This document shows, piece after piece, positions 29,819 to 40,705 of a stretch of DNA of 49,150 bases; the stretch's first letter is position 1; each line of letters begins with the position of its first letter. This DNA is from Fragilaria crotonensis (Eukaryota > Bacillariophyta > Fragilariophyceae > Fragilariales > Fragilariaceae). Made by a program: the position numbers and the translations under genes. The stretch covers positions 1-49,150 of the forward strand of contig JAKSYS010000484.1 of assembly GCA_022925895.1 (NCBI GenBank). Direction: 5' to 3'. The notes below the pieces were generated by a model that was not told the DNA's origin, ran no database searches, and saw only the letters and a program-made list of their open reading frames with translations.

Positions 29819-30576
29819 CTAATAGCGCCGTCCGCTGTTTCCAAAACCCGACACAAAATCATCAGGTCCTCCGTTGGATGATGCTCCCGATGTCCCCGCA
29901 GGCTCGTAGATATCGACAGGGGCTGAGGGCGCCACTGGTGGATTCTCATACTTGTAAGCAGTAGCAGGAGGAGGAGCGACTGGTGGAGGGCCAGCGTCGA
30001 ATTGCACTGTAAAGGTAGATCCAGCATACATTCCGGGGGGAACGATAATCGCATTTAGGCGACCGTCTGGAGCCTGGACATGGATGGTGTCACCAGGATT
30101 GACACCGCTTGGAAGTGTGACTGAGTATGATGAAGAAACGATCGACTGAGTTTTACAAAATCCACGCAAAGGTAAGATGACACATCGGAGACGCTTACCT
30201 GAAATAAAAAGGGGCTGCTCCTGGCCGTGTTGAGGTTCAATGGTGGAGGGTGTAGGTCCATCTACCAAAACCAAGGCATTACCACCACCGTACTGTACAA
30301 AGTGACAGTAGCTTGTCCATTGTTGAACTCAGATGGGGCATATTGGCCGTGCTGAGGAAGACGTCTCCTGGGTAGGCGCCAAGTTTCTTTTCGTCTTAGG
30401 TTGGCCTGTTATGGGATCGACAACAACCTAATAAGAAGAAACATAAGGGACTGAGTGTTATGGCGCGTATCATGTCCGATTCCATACACGCCAGAGATGG
30501 CATGATCAATGTTCCTTCCTTCTTGACGTCATTCCGTCATTCAGCAACTTACCTCGGTAGATGATGTGCAGCCCAT
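29819..30576 (-). CDS. Small protein with MGC lipidation start and a VTLPSGV...VPPG repeat-type domain (three exons, one internal TGA)
   Basis: The exons are 30553-30576, 30199-30427 and 29819-30120, with introns starting GTAAGTTGC and GTAAGCGTC. Exon lengths sum to 555 nt, a whole number of codons. The protein starts MGCTSSTE, the pattern for N-myristoylation at Gly2 and palmitoylation at Cys3, followed by VVVDPITGQPKTKR. Exon 3 encodes VTLPSGVNPGDTIHVQAPDG followed by VPPG, a short beta-rich motif found in many diatom proteins, then a Pro/Ala-rich tail. One in-frame TGA (30329-30331) interrupts exon 2. A neighbouring frame there reads well (APSEFNNGQATVTLY), so paired small indels are likelier than a true nonsense change. 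A membrane-anchored adaptor role is a guess. Confidence 0.6.
30121..30198 (-). other. Intron 2 of the MGC-start gene
   Basis: 78 nt, donor GTAAGCGTC, acceptor CATACTCAG. Removing it joins PLFIS to VTLPSGV and extends the beta-rich motif without a break. An alternative AG lies 24 nt upstream. Confidence 0.65.
30428..30552 (-). other. Intron 1 of the MGC-start gene
   Basis: 125 nt, donor GTAAGTTGC, acceptor TTCTTATTAG. It separates the 24-nt first exon, which carries only MGCTSSTE, from the rest. Confidence 0.65.
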
Positions 30577-30931
30577 GGTCTATTGACGACTGTGGTTCTT
30601 ATCTATCTAGCTCTGATTCGCTGCTGTCGGGGTGAACTGAGGTCTTATCAAAGTTCGAAACATGGAATGTGTGTTGCATACACTTGTACTTGTACTCCTG
30701 TACTGGAGTACATAGGATGATTACTGGAGGCTACATACGCGTACATACCAGATCAGTGACTTGATCACTTGATGGCATGTGCTATGCATGTACTACTAAG
30801 TACAAGTTCCAGTACCGTATATCGTGTTCCATGTGCATACCCGGTACTAGTACACTGTAGTAGTACAATACTCAACGAATCGTGCTATGTATTATGTATA
30901 GCATTTTTACGTACAGTACTGGTTATAACAT
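30577..30931. other. Upstream region of the MGC-start gene, truncated by the retrotransposon
   Basis: About 350 bp rich in GTAC and AGTACTAGTAC motifs (30690-30930). The LTR retrotransposon begins at 30932. Its left copy of the target site AACAT is 30927-30931. Confidence 0.4.
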
Positions 30932-31426
30932 TGACAGTATTCGTGTTGACGGTACGCGAGTACTGGCCGACAGTACGCTGAAGGACGGTAGGTCCGGGCG
31001 TACGCATGACGGACTTGGAGCACAGGCCACTGGCGGACATGGCTTTGGGCGACGTAGTAGGGTTGACCATGGTGAATGTAAGTAGTACAAATGTGTAGAT
31101 ATGTAGTGGAACAATAGGAGGGAAGTAAAGGCCTTTACTTTGTGTGTTAATGAAAGTTGTAGATGTAGAATAATGAGAATAGAAGTGGGGAACCAAATGA
31201 TGAAAAAGTGAGGTGCAGATGAGACTCGAGGCTAATGTAGATGGCATCCGATTTAGTACCAGGGGTGTGTAGACCGGTACGTAGAAATGAGATGGCATCT
31301 ACATTAGCCGGATGGCATCTCAAATTCAAATGGTTACGCGGGACAAGAGGTCTGATTCTCAGGAGCTAGTGTTGTGACGGAAAGTGGTCAGACGACTCAT
31401 GACGGTGCAACAGTAGATCTCTATCA
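30932..31426 (-). repeat. 3' LTR of the copia element
   Basis: 495 bp, near-identical to 41979-42479. It also contains the ATG (31070) that starts the polyprotein in the 5' LTR; here the frame runs out into flanking DNA to 30885. Confidence 0.95.
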
Positions 31427-31436
31427 CCCTCTTGGA
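31427..31436 (-). other. Polypurine-tract-like site
   Basis: On the minus strand the sequence CCAAGAGGG immediately precedes the 3' LTR, the expected position of the plus-strand primer. It is short. Confidence 0.5.
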
Positions 31437-33505
31437 TCAGATCTCAGGTCCCAAAGTTGGTGAAGAAAGCATGTGGTCAGGTAGGATGCAGAAAATCTTC
31501 TTGAGGTGTGGATCAATTTTGCCAGAAAGTTGTGTCTTGGTGAGAATATCAGCAAGTTGATAGTCACAAGGGATCCAGTGAAGTTGGTGGATACCGTCTT
31601 GTTGGCCTTGGCGGACAAAATGGAAGCGTCGTTCAATGTGACGGGTCTTGCGGGTGAGTTTGCCATTTTGGCAATCTGGACAGTGGCTTCATTGTCAATC
31701 ATTAAGATTGCAGGAGTGGTTGGTAAGCGCTGGGTGGATTCACGCCATTGTTTAGTGCCAAGATAGAGCATGTCATAGAGGAGCATGCGGATGTGGGCAG
31801 TGGCCATGGTGGCAGAGCATGCAGCCATATATTCAGCTTCAGAGGTTGACATGGCAACTGGAGGGCATGGTTGAGTTTGCTTCAATAAGTGCTCCATTGT
31901 GGAAGATCATGTAGCCAATGGTTGAGCGGCCAGTGTCTGGGCAGTCTTGCCAGCTGGCATCAGAGAAAACAGTAAGATCAGCATAGGGATGCGATGTTGT
32001 AGGCAGATCTCATAGATAGGATTGGATGTGCAATCAGGGTAGAACTTGAGTGCATAGTAGGGACGGCGGCGTAGGTAGCCGATGAGCCAGGTGAGGGCAC
32101 GGAAGTCAAGAATTCCAGGAGCAATACAGGCTTTAGCAAGTTTGCAGACAGCAAAGAGGATATCAGCTCTGGTGTTGTATGCCAGGTAAAGGAGAGTGCA
32201 GACGGCGGAGCGAAAGGGGAGTCGCTGCTTTTGTGCAACAAGTGCAATGTCTTGTTCTGTGACAGGACGGTTTTCTTTGCTGAAGGTGTAGTCTGGCGGG
32301 AATGGAGTGTCGCGTTCGGGGAATTCGGAATTCGGGTCATAACGTTGAAGGGTGTTCAAGACATAACGGTGCTGGTCCAAGGTATAGGTTGAGTCTTGGT
32401 GCTGGTGAATGCGCATTTGCAGGAACCATTGTGCAGGACCAAGGAATTTGACATCGAAGCGGTTTTTGACGGAATCTTCAAATTGTTTTTCGATGGAATC
32501 ATTGCTGCCAGCATACAGCATATCGTCAACGAAGAAAAGGAGGCGGAGCCATTGGTTGTGTTTGTCATATCGGACAAAGTAGGATGGTTCAGATTGGGAT
32601 TGGATAAAACCTTGGGAATATAGCCATTCAGAAAATTCAATGTTCCAGTATTTGCCAGAGTAGACAAGGCCATAGATTCCTTTGTCCAGGAGAAGTGGTT
32701 TGCCAAAGAATTTAGCATATTCAGGGAAATGAAAAGCATATTCCAATGGGAGCTTGACAAAGTGGCGGCCAATGACTTTAGCTTGCAAGTAGGCGCCAAT
32801 AAAGTCAGCACTTTTGAGTGTGCGTCGGGAAGCACAAATTGTAGAAAGAAGGAGCTTGACCCCTCTTGAAGATGCACAGGGTGACCAAGTGTCCTCAAAG
32901 GGTTGAGGAATTTCAATTGGTTGGACTTTTGGTGTTGGGGAGGCAGTGGCATTGGCAATGTCTTGACGCTGTTGAAGGAGATGTTGCTGATGTGCGGCTT
33001 TTGCTTTCTTTAAAAGACGTTTCTCCAAGTCGCCTCGGGCGACCAGGCGAGCTTTAAGTTTCTCAAGTTTGCCAGTTGCTGTTTGTTTGGCTTTGAGAAC
33101 AAGTTTGACAGGAATGATAGGGTCAGCTTGGGATGGAGTTTGTCCAAGGATGAATGTGCCATGATCAATGAGATTCTTGATTTCCATGCGAATTGCATGT
33201 AGCCAGGCAGAGCGTATGTCATCATCAAGTTTGAGGACAGCTTTAAGAGATTGTGGCTCAGGAAGGTATTTGTCAACAGGTTCAGCAGGTTCTTCTTGAC
33301 TGATAGTTGCATTATCAATGGTGAGCATGGCAGTGTGAATGGGATCAATGGAAGGAGGATCTTCATTACACTCTTGGAAGTAGAGGGTCATCATCTTTTG
33401 TAGATTGGAATGGCAGTGTTGGTGGCCAATGTAGTTCACTTGGTGTGGTGTTGGTGGTGTAGGGCCATGTTGATCATCATTATGGGAGGCATCAGGAAGT
33501 GCCAC
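31437..33505 (-). pseudogene. copia pol, reverse transcriptase and RNase H part (frame-broken toward its end)
   Basis: The frame from 33505 to 31907 carries the RT: a KARLVARGD-type start block (about 33010-33060), SADFIGAYLQAK (about 32790), and the active site FFVDDMLYAG (about 32510-32540), where Phe replaces the usual Tyr. RNase H follows with a SDASW block in a second frame (about 31960), TSEAEYMAACSA in a third (about 31830), and IDNEATVQIAKM (about 31690). A DILTK-type end leads to a TGA at 31437-31439, ten bases short of the 3' LTR. I count three breaks here, at about 31990, 31870 and 31660, each beside a short C or A run. Confidence 0.85.
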
Positions 33506-36500
33506 AAGTGATGTTGGGAGTTCGGAGGCATCAAGGAAATGTGATGGAGGATTGCCGAGATCAGCGGCTGAGCCAGTTTGGTGAAAAGTGGCAGGTTCAG
33601 AGTTGTCAGCAGTGTTGCGGAGGCCATTGGGATTGAAATGGGAGCGTATAGGAACAGCTCCAGCAAAGGGCTTTGAATCAAAGCATAGGGCAGAGTTGAA
33701 GTCTTCATCAAAGTAGGCGTCACGTGTGATAATGAGGCTTTGCGGTTGATCAGGAGAATAGATGAGCCAGCCTGCAGAGTTTTCAGGGAATCCAAGGAAT
33801 ATACCACGGGAAGCGCGTTGGAGTTGCTGCTTATAGGTAATGATCTTGTTGCGGAAAGTTGGTTCATAACGCTTGAAGAAGGTTGGGCAACCAAAGACGC
33901 GAAATTGCCTAGATTGGGCTTGCGTTTGTAGCTGAATTGATATGGAGTTGTTGGGATTCCATTGATGTCAGTGACATTCTTGGCTGGGCAGACATTGATA
34001 ATGTGGACAGCATAGGCATGTGCATGGTGGAAGAATGCGCCGCCAAGTCGGGCATTGTTGAGGAGGGTATTGGCTGTGTTGTGGACTTCACGCCATTTAG
34101 CTTCACAGATACCGTTCATTTCTTGATGTTCTGGGGCAGCAGCTTCAACTTTTATGCCAAGGTTGGTGCATTCAGTGATGAATTTTGCAGAGGTAAATGC
34201 GGTTCCAGCATCGGTGCGGATGAAGCGGACGGATTGTGTTCGGCCAAGGAGTTCTGTTTGGGTCAGCCATGACTTGAGGGCTGTGATGATGGATGCTGTG
34301 CTTTCAGTTGGTAGACCAATCCAGCCAGTAAGTTTGCCAGGTGTTGTGACAATGAATAGATAGGCAGAATAGTTGGTGTTTGTTGTAAGACCATAACGGA
34401 ATGGGTTGCGCATCAAGTCAAGATGTAGTCGATGGAAGGGATCGGTACCTTCACGTTGCGGGGTCTTGTTTCGAGCACGTTTTTGGCTGATAGATATACG
34501 GAGAGGCCAAGTGTTTGGATCAATGGTTGGAGAGAGTACATGGTCATTCCAGGTTTGGTGAAGAGATCCAACCATTAGATTTCGGAAATTGCGGTAAGCA
34601 AGGCGTCGAGCAACAAGCTCGAGAGGTAGGGTGGTTACGGATCGTCGTTGATCAGGGTTGATGGTGTCAACAGTGTCAGCAAAGTGGTCTTCTGCTGGTG
34701 AAGAGTCAGATTCAAGGTTGACATTGGGTAAAGATATGGCTGAGAAGGCTTGATGTGGTGGTAGTTCACGGCGTAGGATGGGCCACGTGTACGTAGAATT
34801 GTTTGGAAGTTGGATGGTGGTGGCACGATTGTGAATCAAGACACTGAAGTTTTGTGTGCATGATAGTGCGGTCAAGGAAAGTAGGCGATGGCTGAGGCCT
34901 TCAACATAGTAGACATCAGTTAGGCCAAGGATGGATTTCATACCATCATCAGTAGTGAAGGGACATTCTGTGGTGCCTTTGTAGGTAGACAATTTAGTAC
35001 TGCCATCAGCAAGGGAGACAGGTACACTGCAGGGTGTGACATCATGGAGGTCACTGAAGACTGGTGTGTAGTGGCTGGTTGCACCACTGTCAGGAAGCCA
35101 ATTTTCAAGAAGAGGTGGGCCAAAACGTTGATGAGGAGATTGTGGGTCATCAGGGAAATAGTATGTGGCTCCAGAATTGGGAGGAGAGTGATTGCCAGAA
35201 GGTTGAAAGTCTTGATCAAGGAGGTGTTGGTTGATCTCCATTTGGGGGAGGGCTGGGTTTGGCCATGGGATTGAGTCAGGAGTGTCATCCATTGGGTCAA
35301 GAGATGAAGCACGGAAAGCTTGGTGATAAACATTTTCTTGCATGTTTTCTCCTGAGTCAGTGACAAAGTAGGCTCGTTGTTGATTGCGGGGAGCGGAATT
35401 TTCATTGTTCGAAGATGATCGAGAGGATGGGCCTCGATTGGAAGTTGCATTGCGTGCGGGGTTGGTGCAGTTGCGGGAATAGTGACCGAGTCTGCCGCAG
35501 TTGTTGCAGACAATGTTTGCAGCATTGGATTGGTTGCGGTTTTGATTGTTAGTTTTACCGTTGGTAGATGGGCGGTGATTTGAATTCGGCAGTTGACGAA
35601 GAGGTGGTCGATTTGTACGCTGTTGTTGCGTTGATGGACGTGTTGACGGAGCGTTGGTGCGACGGTGGTTGTTGGTGTTATGCGGGGTTTGTCGCTGGGC
35701 GTTCGGTAAGGGAGGTCCACGGTGTTGTCGATGCTGTTGTCGGGTGGGGTTGTTTCCACCATTGTTGGTATAAGGACGTAGGATTGAGCTGAAAGCTTGT
35801 TGTTGTCGTTGAGTGAAGTTTCGAACAGCAGTGCCTTGTTGTGGACGGAAAGTCGTTTGGCGTGCAGAGTTTGCATGTTGATTAAAGTGGCGGTGACTCA
35901 TAGATGGGATTGTAAGACCACGGGATTCATCGATGTTGAGAAGATGACTTTCAAGTTCGGAGAATTGTGGCAGAGCTTCGTCGTTTAGTTCGGCGCGGCG
36001 AATGTCGGCATCAAAACGTTGGTATGATGCAGCATAAAAGGAATGATTGCTTCCTCCACGGACAGTTCTTTTAATCAGTTCGGCATCAGAGTTTGGTATT
36101 CCAGCATGGTAACAATCACGCGAGATGGTGCGGATGCGGTTAAGATAGGAAGTAGCAACTTCGTTGTGCGGTTGCTTGATAGAGCAAAAAGCTTCGCGAG
36201 TGCGTTCAATATGATCTGGCGTTAAGGGAGCACAGTGGCGACGCAGGGTGAAGATAGCAGTTCTTGCATCTGGAGGTCCATCAATGATGTGTTTTTGACA
36301 GGGTTCACTGATGTTGGTGAAGATCAAGTTGTAGAGAGCTGTGCCAACAAATGGATGGGAGTAACATATTTGTTGGGGCCAAAGATCAAAGACTTGGCGA
36401 GTCCAGGGGGAAATGTTACAGACAATGCGGAGATTGTCCATAAAAGTATTGAAATGGCGTCGACGGGCTTGTAAATCTGTTGGATAGGCCAGTTTGCGAA

Positions 36501-38694
36501 GATTTGCATTTTTGGCGTACTTCAGAAGAGTCTTTGTTAGATCTTCAATCGGAGGATAGGTGAAATCAGTCCGGGTGGAAGATGTCAGCACATCAGGTGA
36601 TGTGGGCTTCAACTGTTTTGGATCTTCTTCAGAGTCATGGTCAGTATCATTGTCAAAGAATGTTTCAATTGTTGGTGGATAGGAAAAGGTAGCGTGGGTC
36701 GCCGGGCGCGGAGTTTGTTGACGGGACTCAAGGTTTTGAGTTTTTGTCATTTTTGTTGATTTATTTCCGGTCATTGAGGGGTTTTGTGTAGATTTGGGTA
36801 TTGACATTTTCGACGGTTGAAGAATTTCGTCCTCATGTTTTGGGAGCAGCGACGGATTTAGTGACGGATTTTGTTGCACGGGGTTCGAATCCGTAGGTGA
36901 TGTGTTTTTGGAACGTATATTTTCGGTCGCGGTAGAAAATGTTGTCAAAACCGGGTGGTTGGGGTTCGAGTCGGTTGTAGCCGGGACGTGAGGTGTTTTT
37001 GCGTTTTTCGGCGTTATGATGCTTGAAAATGCGTCAGAAATGCGCTGAAGTGGTCCAGGTGTTGCATTTGCCGATTGAGGTGACCTTGAGGGTGTTTCGG
37101 TGTGCGAAGTGTCGGTTTCAGGCGAGTTTTGCTGTGAAATCGCGAGATTTTGTTGTGTTCCGGGCAGAGATTGAGTTTCTTGCACTTGTTCCTCATACGT
37201 GGTTTCTTCGTCGGTTTCGAGGGGATTTTCAGCAGTATTGGCGTCGTTTTGCGTGGAAAATTCGCGTGCAGTGTCGTTTTGTGCAGGAATTTCGTGCTGG
37301 AGGTCCGGGGTTCGAGTCGGGGGCTGATTTAGTGACGAACGTCGTGTTTGTACCGCTAGAAAAGCGTGATGTGTACCCGTAAACGTGTTTTTATCCTCTT
37401 GGAATTTAATTACTGGTTGACTTTCAGCTAAATCTTGCGCATTTGGACAGAAATTGCTGTCGTGCATAGAAATAGGTAAGTCACCAGTAAAATATCCAGG
37501 ATAATTCAATTGAGGTGGACTAGACTCACCTGTTCCATCAAGATTGATGGGTGAGTCAGGTCCCCTTGAATCAATATATGGGTATTCTGGGTGGTTGTGT
37601 TTCTCTCGATAGAAATAAGAGAGGTGATTGTTGAAAAGTTGCAATTCGGGATCACGGAGGGCATCATTGAGATGCGGGAGCGCCCAGGCTCGATAAACGT
37701 TGTTTCCAAATGGGGAAATGGTGTAAACTGGGATCAAGCGGATAGCCAGGGAAAATGGAATCTTTGTGGGATCACGGGCAATGTGATACATTTGTGAGTG
37801 CTCATTTCGCCAAAGTTCAGCAGGATTATGCTGAATCCAGTCTGGGTCATCCAAATTGTAGGTTTGGAGAGGCTTGGCAGCTTGCTTGTAGAATAGGGAC
37901 TTGACTGATTCCTTGGTGTAGGGATTTCCATCAGGATCAATGATGATTGGTTGTTGGTCATGATCAAGGGTGACAGGGAAGATTCCAGCTCTTGCTGTTG
38001 GGATGGCCATTTCAGTTGGAGAGCCATAAGAATAGGTTGGGCCACAGAGTGGTGAACCTTGGAAGATAACACCATGTGAAGGTGGGCAGTTCTTGGGAAG
38101 GATGCCTGTTGGATCTTTTGGATCAATCAGTTGCACAACGCGGAATAGGATGTACTCAGAATGCGGTAGAAAATCGATTGAGTCATTGGCAGAATTGGTT
38201 GCAATTGGGGTGACTGTCTGCAGGGCATCGATGTAACGTAGGGGATCATGATACTGAAGATTCATGATAGTTGTGATGTTGAATGGTTTGCAAACAACAA
38301 AATTGATGGCAAGGGCTGTGTCAGTGGAGTATGAAGTGGCCAGCTGAACATCTGAAGGTTTGGTAACCATTGGGAAGGAAACTGAGAAGGCAGTGAGCAG
38401 GTGGTCTGCTGGTGGTAGATTGCCAACAATGATCTCATACTGAGAGAATTCAGGGTCTCTGGAGATGCAGATTTTGTGGTGAGCCATGCCATGTTGAAGG
38501 ATGGCGAAACGGATGAACTCTTGAGCAATGTGTAGTGTTGTGGCTTGGGTGTCTGCATGGGTGTCTGCATGGGTGTCAAAGGTATTGACAAAGGCAGTTG
38601 TGAATGGATTTGCAGCTCTGAATTGTGATTCAATATGTGTGACACTTGATTGGAGATTTTCAAGTTGATGATGGGTTAATTCATCGGGTGGCAT
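33436..38694 (-). CDS. copia gag-protease-integrase segment of the polyprotein
   Basis: This is the largest unbroken segment (1,752 codons from the in-frame ATG at 38694, though the true frame starts far upstream). It holds a gag region and long Thr/Gln/Asn-rich linkers. The zinc knuckle C-x2-C-x4-H-x4-C is at about 35470-35512 (CNNCGRLGHYSRNC). The protease active site is LPDSGATSHYTP (about 35075-35105). The integrase has three acidic residues in HLDLM (about 34415), IRTDAGTAF (about 34210) and EMNGICEAKWREV (about 34090-34125). A one-base shift at about 33905, after a PNLGNF stretch, moves the true frame to that of the 31437-33505 segment. The last ~150 residues read in this frame are therefore spurious. 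Confidence 0.85.
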   Translation of the reverse strand: MPPDELTHHQLENLQSSVTHIESQFRAANPFTTAFVNTFDTHADTHADTQATTLHIAQEFIRFAILQHGMAHHKICISRDPEFSQYEIIVGNLPPADHLLTAFSVSFPMVTKPSDVQLATSYSTDTALAINFVVCKPFNITTIMNLQYHDPLRYIDALQTVTPIATNSANDSIDFLPHSEYILFRVVQLIDPKDPTGILPKNCPPSHGVIFQGSPLCGPTYSYGSPTEMAIPTARAGIFPVTLDHDQQPIIIDPDGNPYTKESVKSLFYKQAAKPLQTYNLDDPDWIQHNPAELWRNEHSQMYHIARDPTKIPFSLAIRLIPVYTISPFGNNVYRAWALPHLNDALRDPELQLFNNHLSYFYREKHNHPEYPYIDSRGPDSPINLDGTGESSPPQLNYPGYFTGDLPISMHDSNFCPNAQDLAESQPVIKFQEDKNTFTGTHHAFLAVQTRRSSLNQPPTRTPDLQHEIPAQNDTAREFSTQNDANTAENPLETDEETTYEEQVQETQSLPGTQQNLAISQQNSPETDTSHTETPSRSPQSANATPGPLQRISDAFSSIITPKNAKTPHVPATTDSNPNHPVLTTFSTATENIRSKNTSPTDSNPVQQNPSLNPSLLPKHEDEILQPSKMSIPKSTQNPSMTGNKSTKMTKTQNLESRQQTPRPATHATFSYPPTIETFFDNDTDHDSEEDPKQLKPTSPDVLTSSTRTDFTYPPIEDLTKTLLKYAKNANLRKLAYPTDLQARRRHFNTFMDNLRIVCNISPWTRQVFDLWPQQICYSHPFVGTALYNLIFTNISEPCQKHIIDGPPDARTAIFTLRRHCAPLTPDHIERTREAFCSIKQPHNEVATSYLNRIRTISRDCYHAGIPNSDAELIKRTVRGGSNHSFYAASYQRFDADIRRAELNDEALPQFSELESHLLNIDESRGLTIPSMSHRHFNQHANSARQTTFRPQQGTAVRNFTQRQQQAFSSILRPYTNNGGNNPTRQQHRQHRGPPLPNAQRQTPHNTNNHRRTNAPSTRPSTQQQRTNRPPLRQLPNSNHRPSTNGKTNNQNRNQSNAANIVCNNCGRLGHYSRNCTNPARNATSNRGPSSRSSSNNENSAPRNQQRAYFVTDSGENMQENVYHQAFRASSLDPMDDTPDSIPWPNPALPQMEINQHLLDQDFQPSGNHSPPNSGATYYFPDDPQSPHQRFGPPLLENWLPDSGATSHYTPVFSDLHDVTPCSVPVSLADGSTKLSTYKGTTECPFTTDDGMKSILGLTDVYYVEGLSHRLLSLTALSCTQNFSVLIHNRATTIQLPNNSTYTWPILRRELPPHQAFSAISLPNVNLESDSSPAEDHFADTVDTINPDQRRSVTTLPLELVARRLAYRNFRNLMVGSLHQTWNDHVLSPTIDPNTWPLRISISQKRARNKTPQREGTDPFHRLHLDLMRNPFRYGLTTNTNYSAYLFIVTTPGKLTGWIGLPTESTASIITALKSWLTQTELLGRTQSVRFIRTDAGTAFTSAKFITECTNLGIKVEAAAPEHQEMNGICEAKWREVHNTANTLLNNARLGGAFFHHAHAYAVHIINVCPAKNVTDINGIPTTPYQFSYKRKPNLGNFASLVAQPSSSVMNQLSATRSLPISSNSNALPVVYSLDSLKTLQAGSSILLINRKASLSHVTPTLMKTSTLPYALIQSPLLELFLYAPISIPMASATLLTTLNLPLFTKLAQPLISAILHHISLMPPNSQHHLWHFLMPPIMMINMALHHQHHTK

Positions 38695-39440
38695 CGGGAA
38701 CTGATCAATATCCTGGAAGGTGTCTTGAATGAAGTAGGGTAGTTTTCGGAATGTTGTTGACTTGGGAAATAAACTGAGTGCTGCAGCCGAAGAGTTGATA
38801 TCACGAGCGATTTCGTGAAGATTTCAGGGTAGAAGAGATGCTTTGGGTATCCAAGTGTGTTGTAGTTTCTGTGATGAACAAGGTACATCATTCTCAGAGC
38901 ATAGATAAATGCAGTTGCACACTTTGACATGATTTCTGACTGATCATCATCCAGGTCATTGAAGGAAGATGGGAGGTTCTGCGGAAATAGTTCACGTTGT
39001 GGCGATCGCAGATGTGCGAGCAATAGATAGGTTGCCCGATTCAGTGTGTGGGTCATGCATTCGACTGATAGAATGTCAGACAAGGGGCGTCCCATATGGT
39101 AGGGAGCTCGTGTGATGTGAAGGGATCGACTGTTGATTGAATAAAAATACCAGAAAAGGTGGTGCCGATTGATATCACGGATGTAGTTCACAGCCGGGGG
39201 TGCATCCAAATAGTTCAGGCAGAAAGATGCAATGGTGATGCTTGTGTTAACGCAGATTGGCAAGTCGCGGAGGCGAATAGGGCCATTTTTGTCATCATGT
39301 AGAATAGCATCTGGGAAGGATAGCTCTGCGGGAGCATTGTAGTCCTCTTCTTGGAACATTCGGAAAGGGTTGAGATGAATTTCCGAAAGATTATCGTCAG
39401 GGCGATAGGGTGGGTCCGGAATAAACTGGGTAGCATTCTT
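38695..39440 (-). pseudogene. copia gag segment linked to the main frame by single-base shifts
   Basis: An open segment with ATG at 39359 whose upstream frame (PDPPYRPDDNLSEIH) joins the 39215-40705 segment by a one-base shift near 39435. Its end joins the main segment by a one-base shift near 38825, and both flanking frames stay protein-like up to the break. It has hydrophobic helical content (YLLLAHLRSPQRELFP, FIYALRMMYLVHH) consistent with a gag/capsid fold, but I cannot assign a domain. Confidence 0.6.
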
Positions 39441-40705
39441 GCTGGTGGTTGGTACTCTGAAGGTAAGTCTTCTTCTTGGGCTTCATTTGCTGAGAGTAAG
39501 TCGTTGGGTTGGTCATCATCAAATGATTTGTTTTCCTCCATGCAAAGCATTGCGAAGTGTCCTTCATCATCATGTGAGTGAAAAGGAGGAGAAACAGGGT
39601 AAGCAAAACTGTTGTCATTACTAGGTAAATCATTACTGTCAGAGTAATAATTTATCCCAGTGTTGATTTCAGGGTTGTCCTCATCAGGTAAATCCTCAAG
39701 TTTGATTGGAATAGGGTGCTGGACTTCATCATGAAGAGTGGCTTGACTGCTTGTAGGGTTTGTGTTGGACAACGTGCAGTGGGCCAAGTGGGGAAGATTG
39801 AGTCCCGTGGTATCGGTCTTAACAACTGTAGTCAAATATACAGTAGTGTCTCTGCAATGGTAAGGCGGGGAAGCACCGGTGGTTGGTGACGGCGTCCCAG
39901 GGCTTGGTGATACATCTGTACTGCGTACGGGAGAGCAGTAAGAGTAGGCTGGCGAACAGAAGGGGTATCGCGGCGTAGAAAGGTCGGAGAAGCATCGCGG
40001 TGTGTTCGCTGTATTAGAGCGCGGAGTGTAGCTCTCGGAGGAGCTCGAAGGGGGTAGGCTGATGTTTTCGTCGACGTCAGCGTATCCGGGAATGATGACA
40101 TCATGGTTCTCATCAATGACGTCAGGACGGTTCTGATACGGTTGGAGGGCGCTTTCCAGGTGAGCGAGTAAATTTTGTGGGTGACAAGTGTCCAGCGAGC
40201 GAAGAGATTCTGGGGGGTTGTCTGTTTCAGAATTTTGCAAAGTTCCAACGTCAAGAACTGCACTTTCATCTCTTCGATTCTCGAATGTTTCGAGGATGGG
40301 ATCCGTTGGAGTGTCTTCTTCTGGTTCTTCAGCGGGGGAAACGGCGGTTAATGCGGTGCTGACGAGGCGTAGGGCGGTTTTCAAAGTGTCCAAATCGCCA
40401 TTGCCGTAATTTTCGGGCAGATTGCGAAGGAAGTGGCGGAAGAGCAGGAGTTTCTTTTGGGTTCCTTTCGGTGGCTCTTTTTCGGGATTGCGGTGAAGAT
40501 CTTCAAGGGCTTCAACAAGGGAAAGCAGATCTTGGTGGAGGGTTTGTAAACCCTTAGAGTCGTCATGTTCGACGAGTGTTTCGACAAGGCGGGGAAGGTT
40601 GTATGTAACGCCTTCCGGGTTGCGTTCAAGGGCATGAGGGGAGCTTTGTTTTGGCGGCCATGTCAGGTTAATTTTCGAGCAAGCATGGTCGCGGGTGTTC
40701 TTCAA
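39215..40705 (-). pseudogene. copia upstream polyprotein segment (no ATG of its own)
   Basis: Open for about 496 codons but entered through a TTG. The preceding segment stops at 40702 within CTATTTTGAAG, and a single extra T would fuse the two. It encodes a helical Leu/Glu-rich start (LVEALEDLHRNPEKE, LLLFRHFLRNLPENYG) and a Ser/Thr/Pro-rich region with YTPRSNTANTPRCFSDLSTP. After a one-base shift near 39435 the frame continues as the 38695-39440 segment, so the listed last ~75 codons are probably spurious. Confidence 0.6.

Noticed and set aside
36880..36905. tRNA T-arm-like GGTTCGAATCC
   Set aside because: It lies in the copia gag coding region and has no acceptor stem, D-arm or anticodon arm around it; similar GGGTTCGAGTC strings nearby are also coding.
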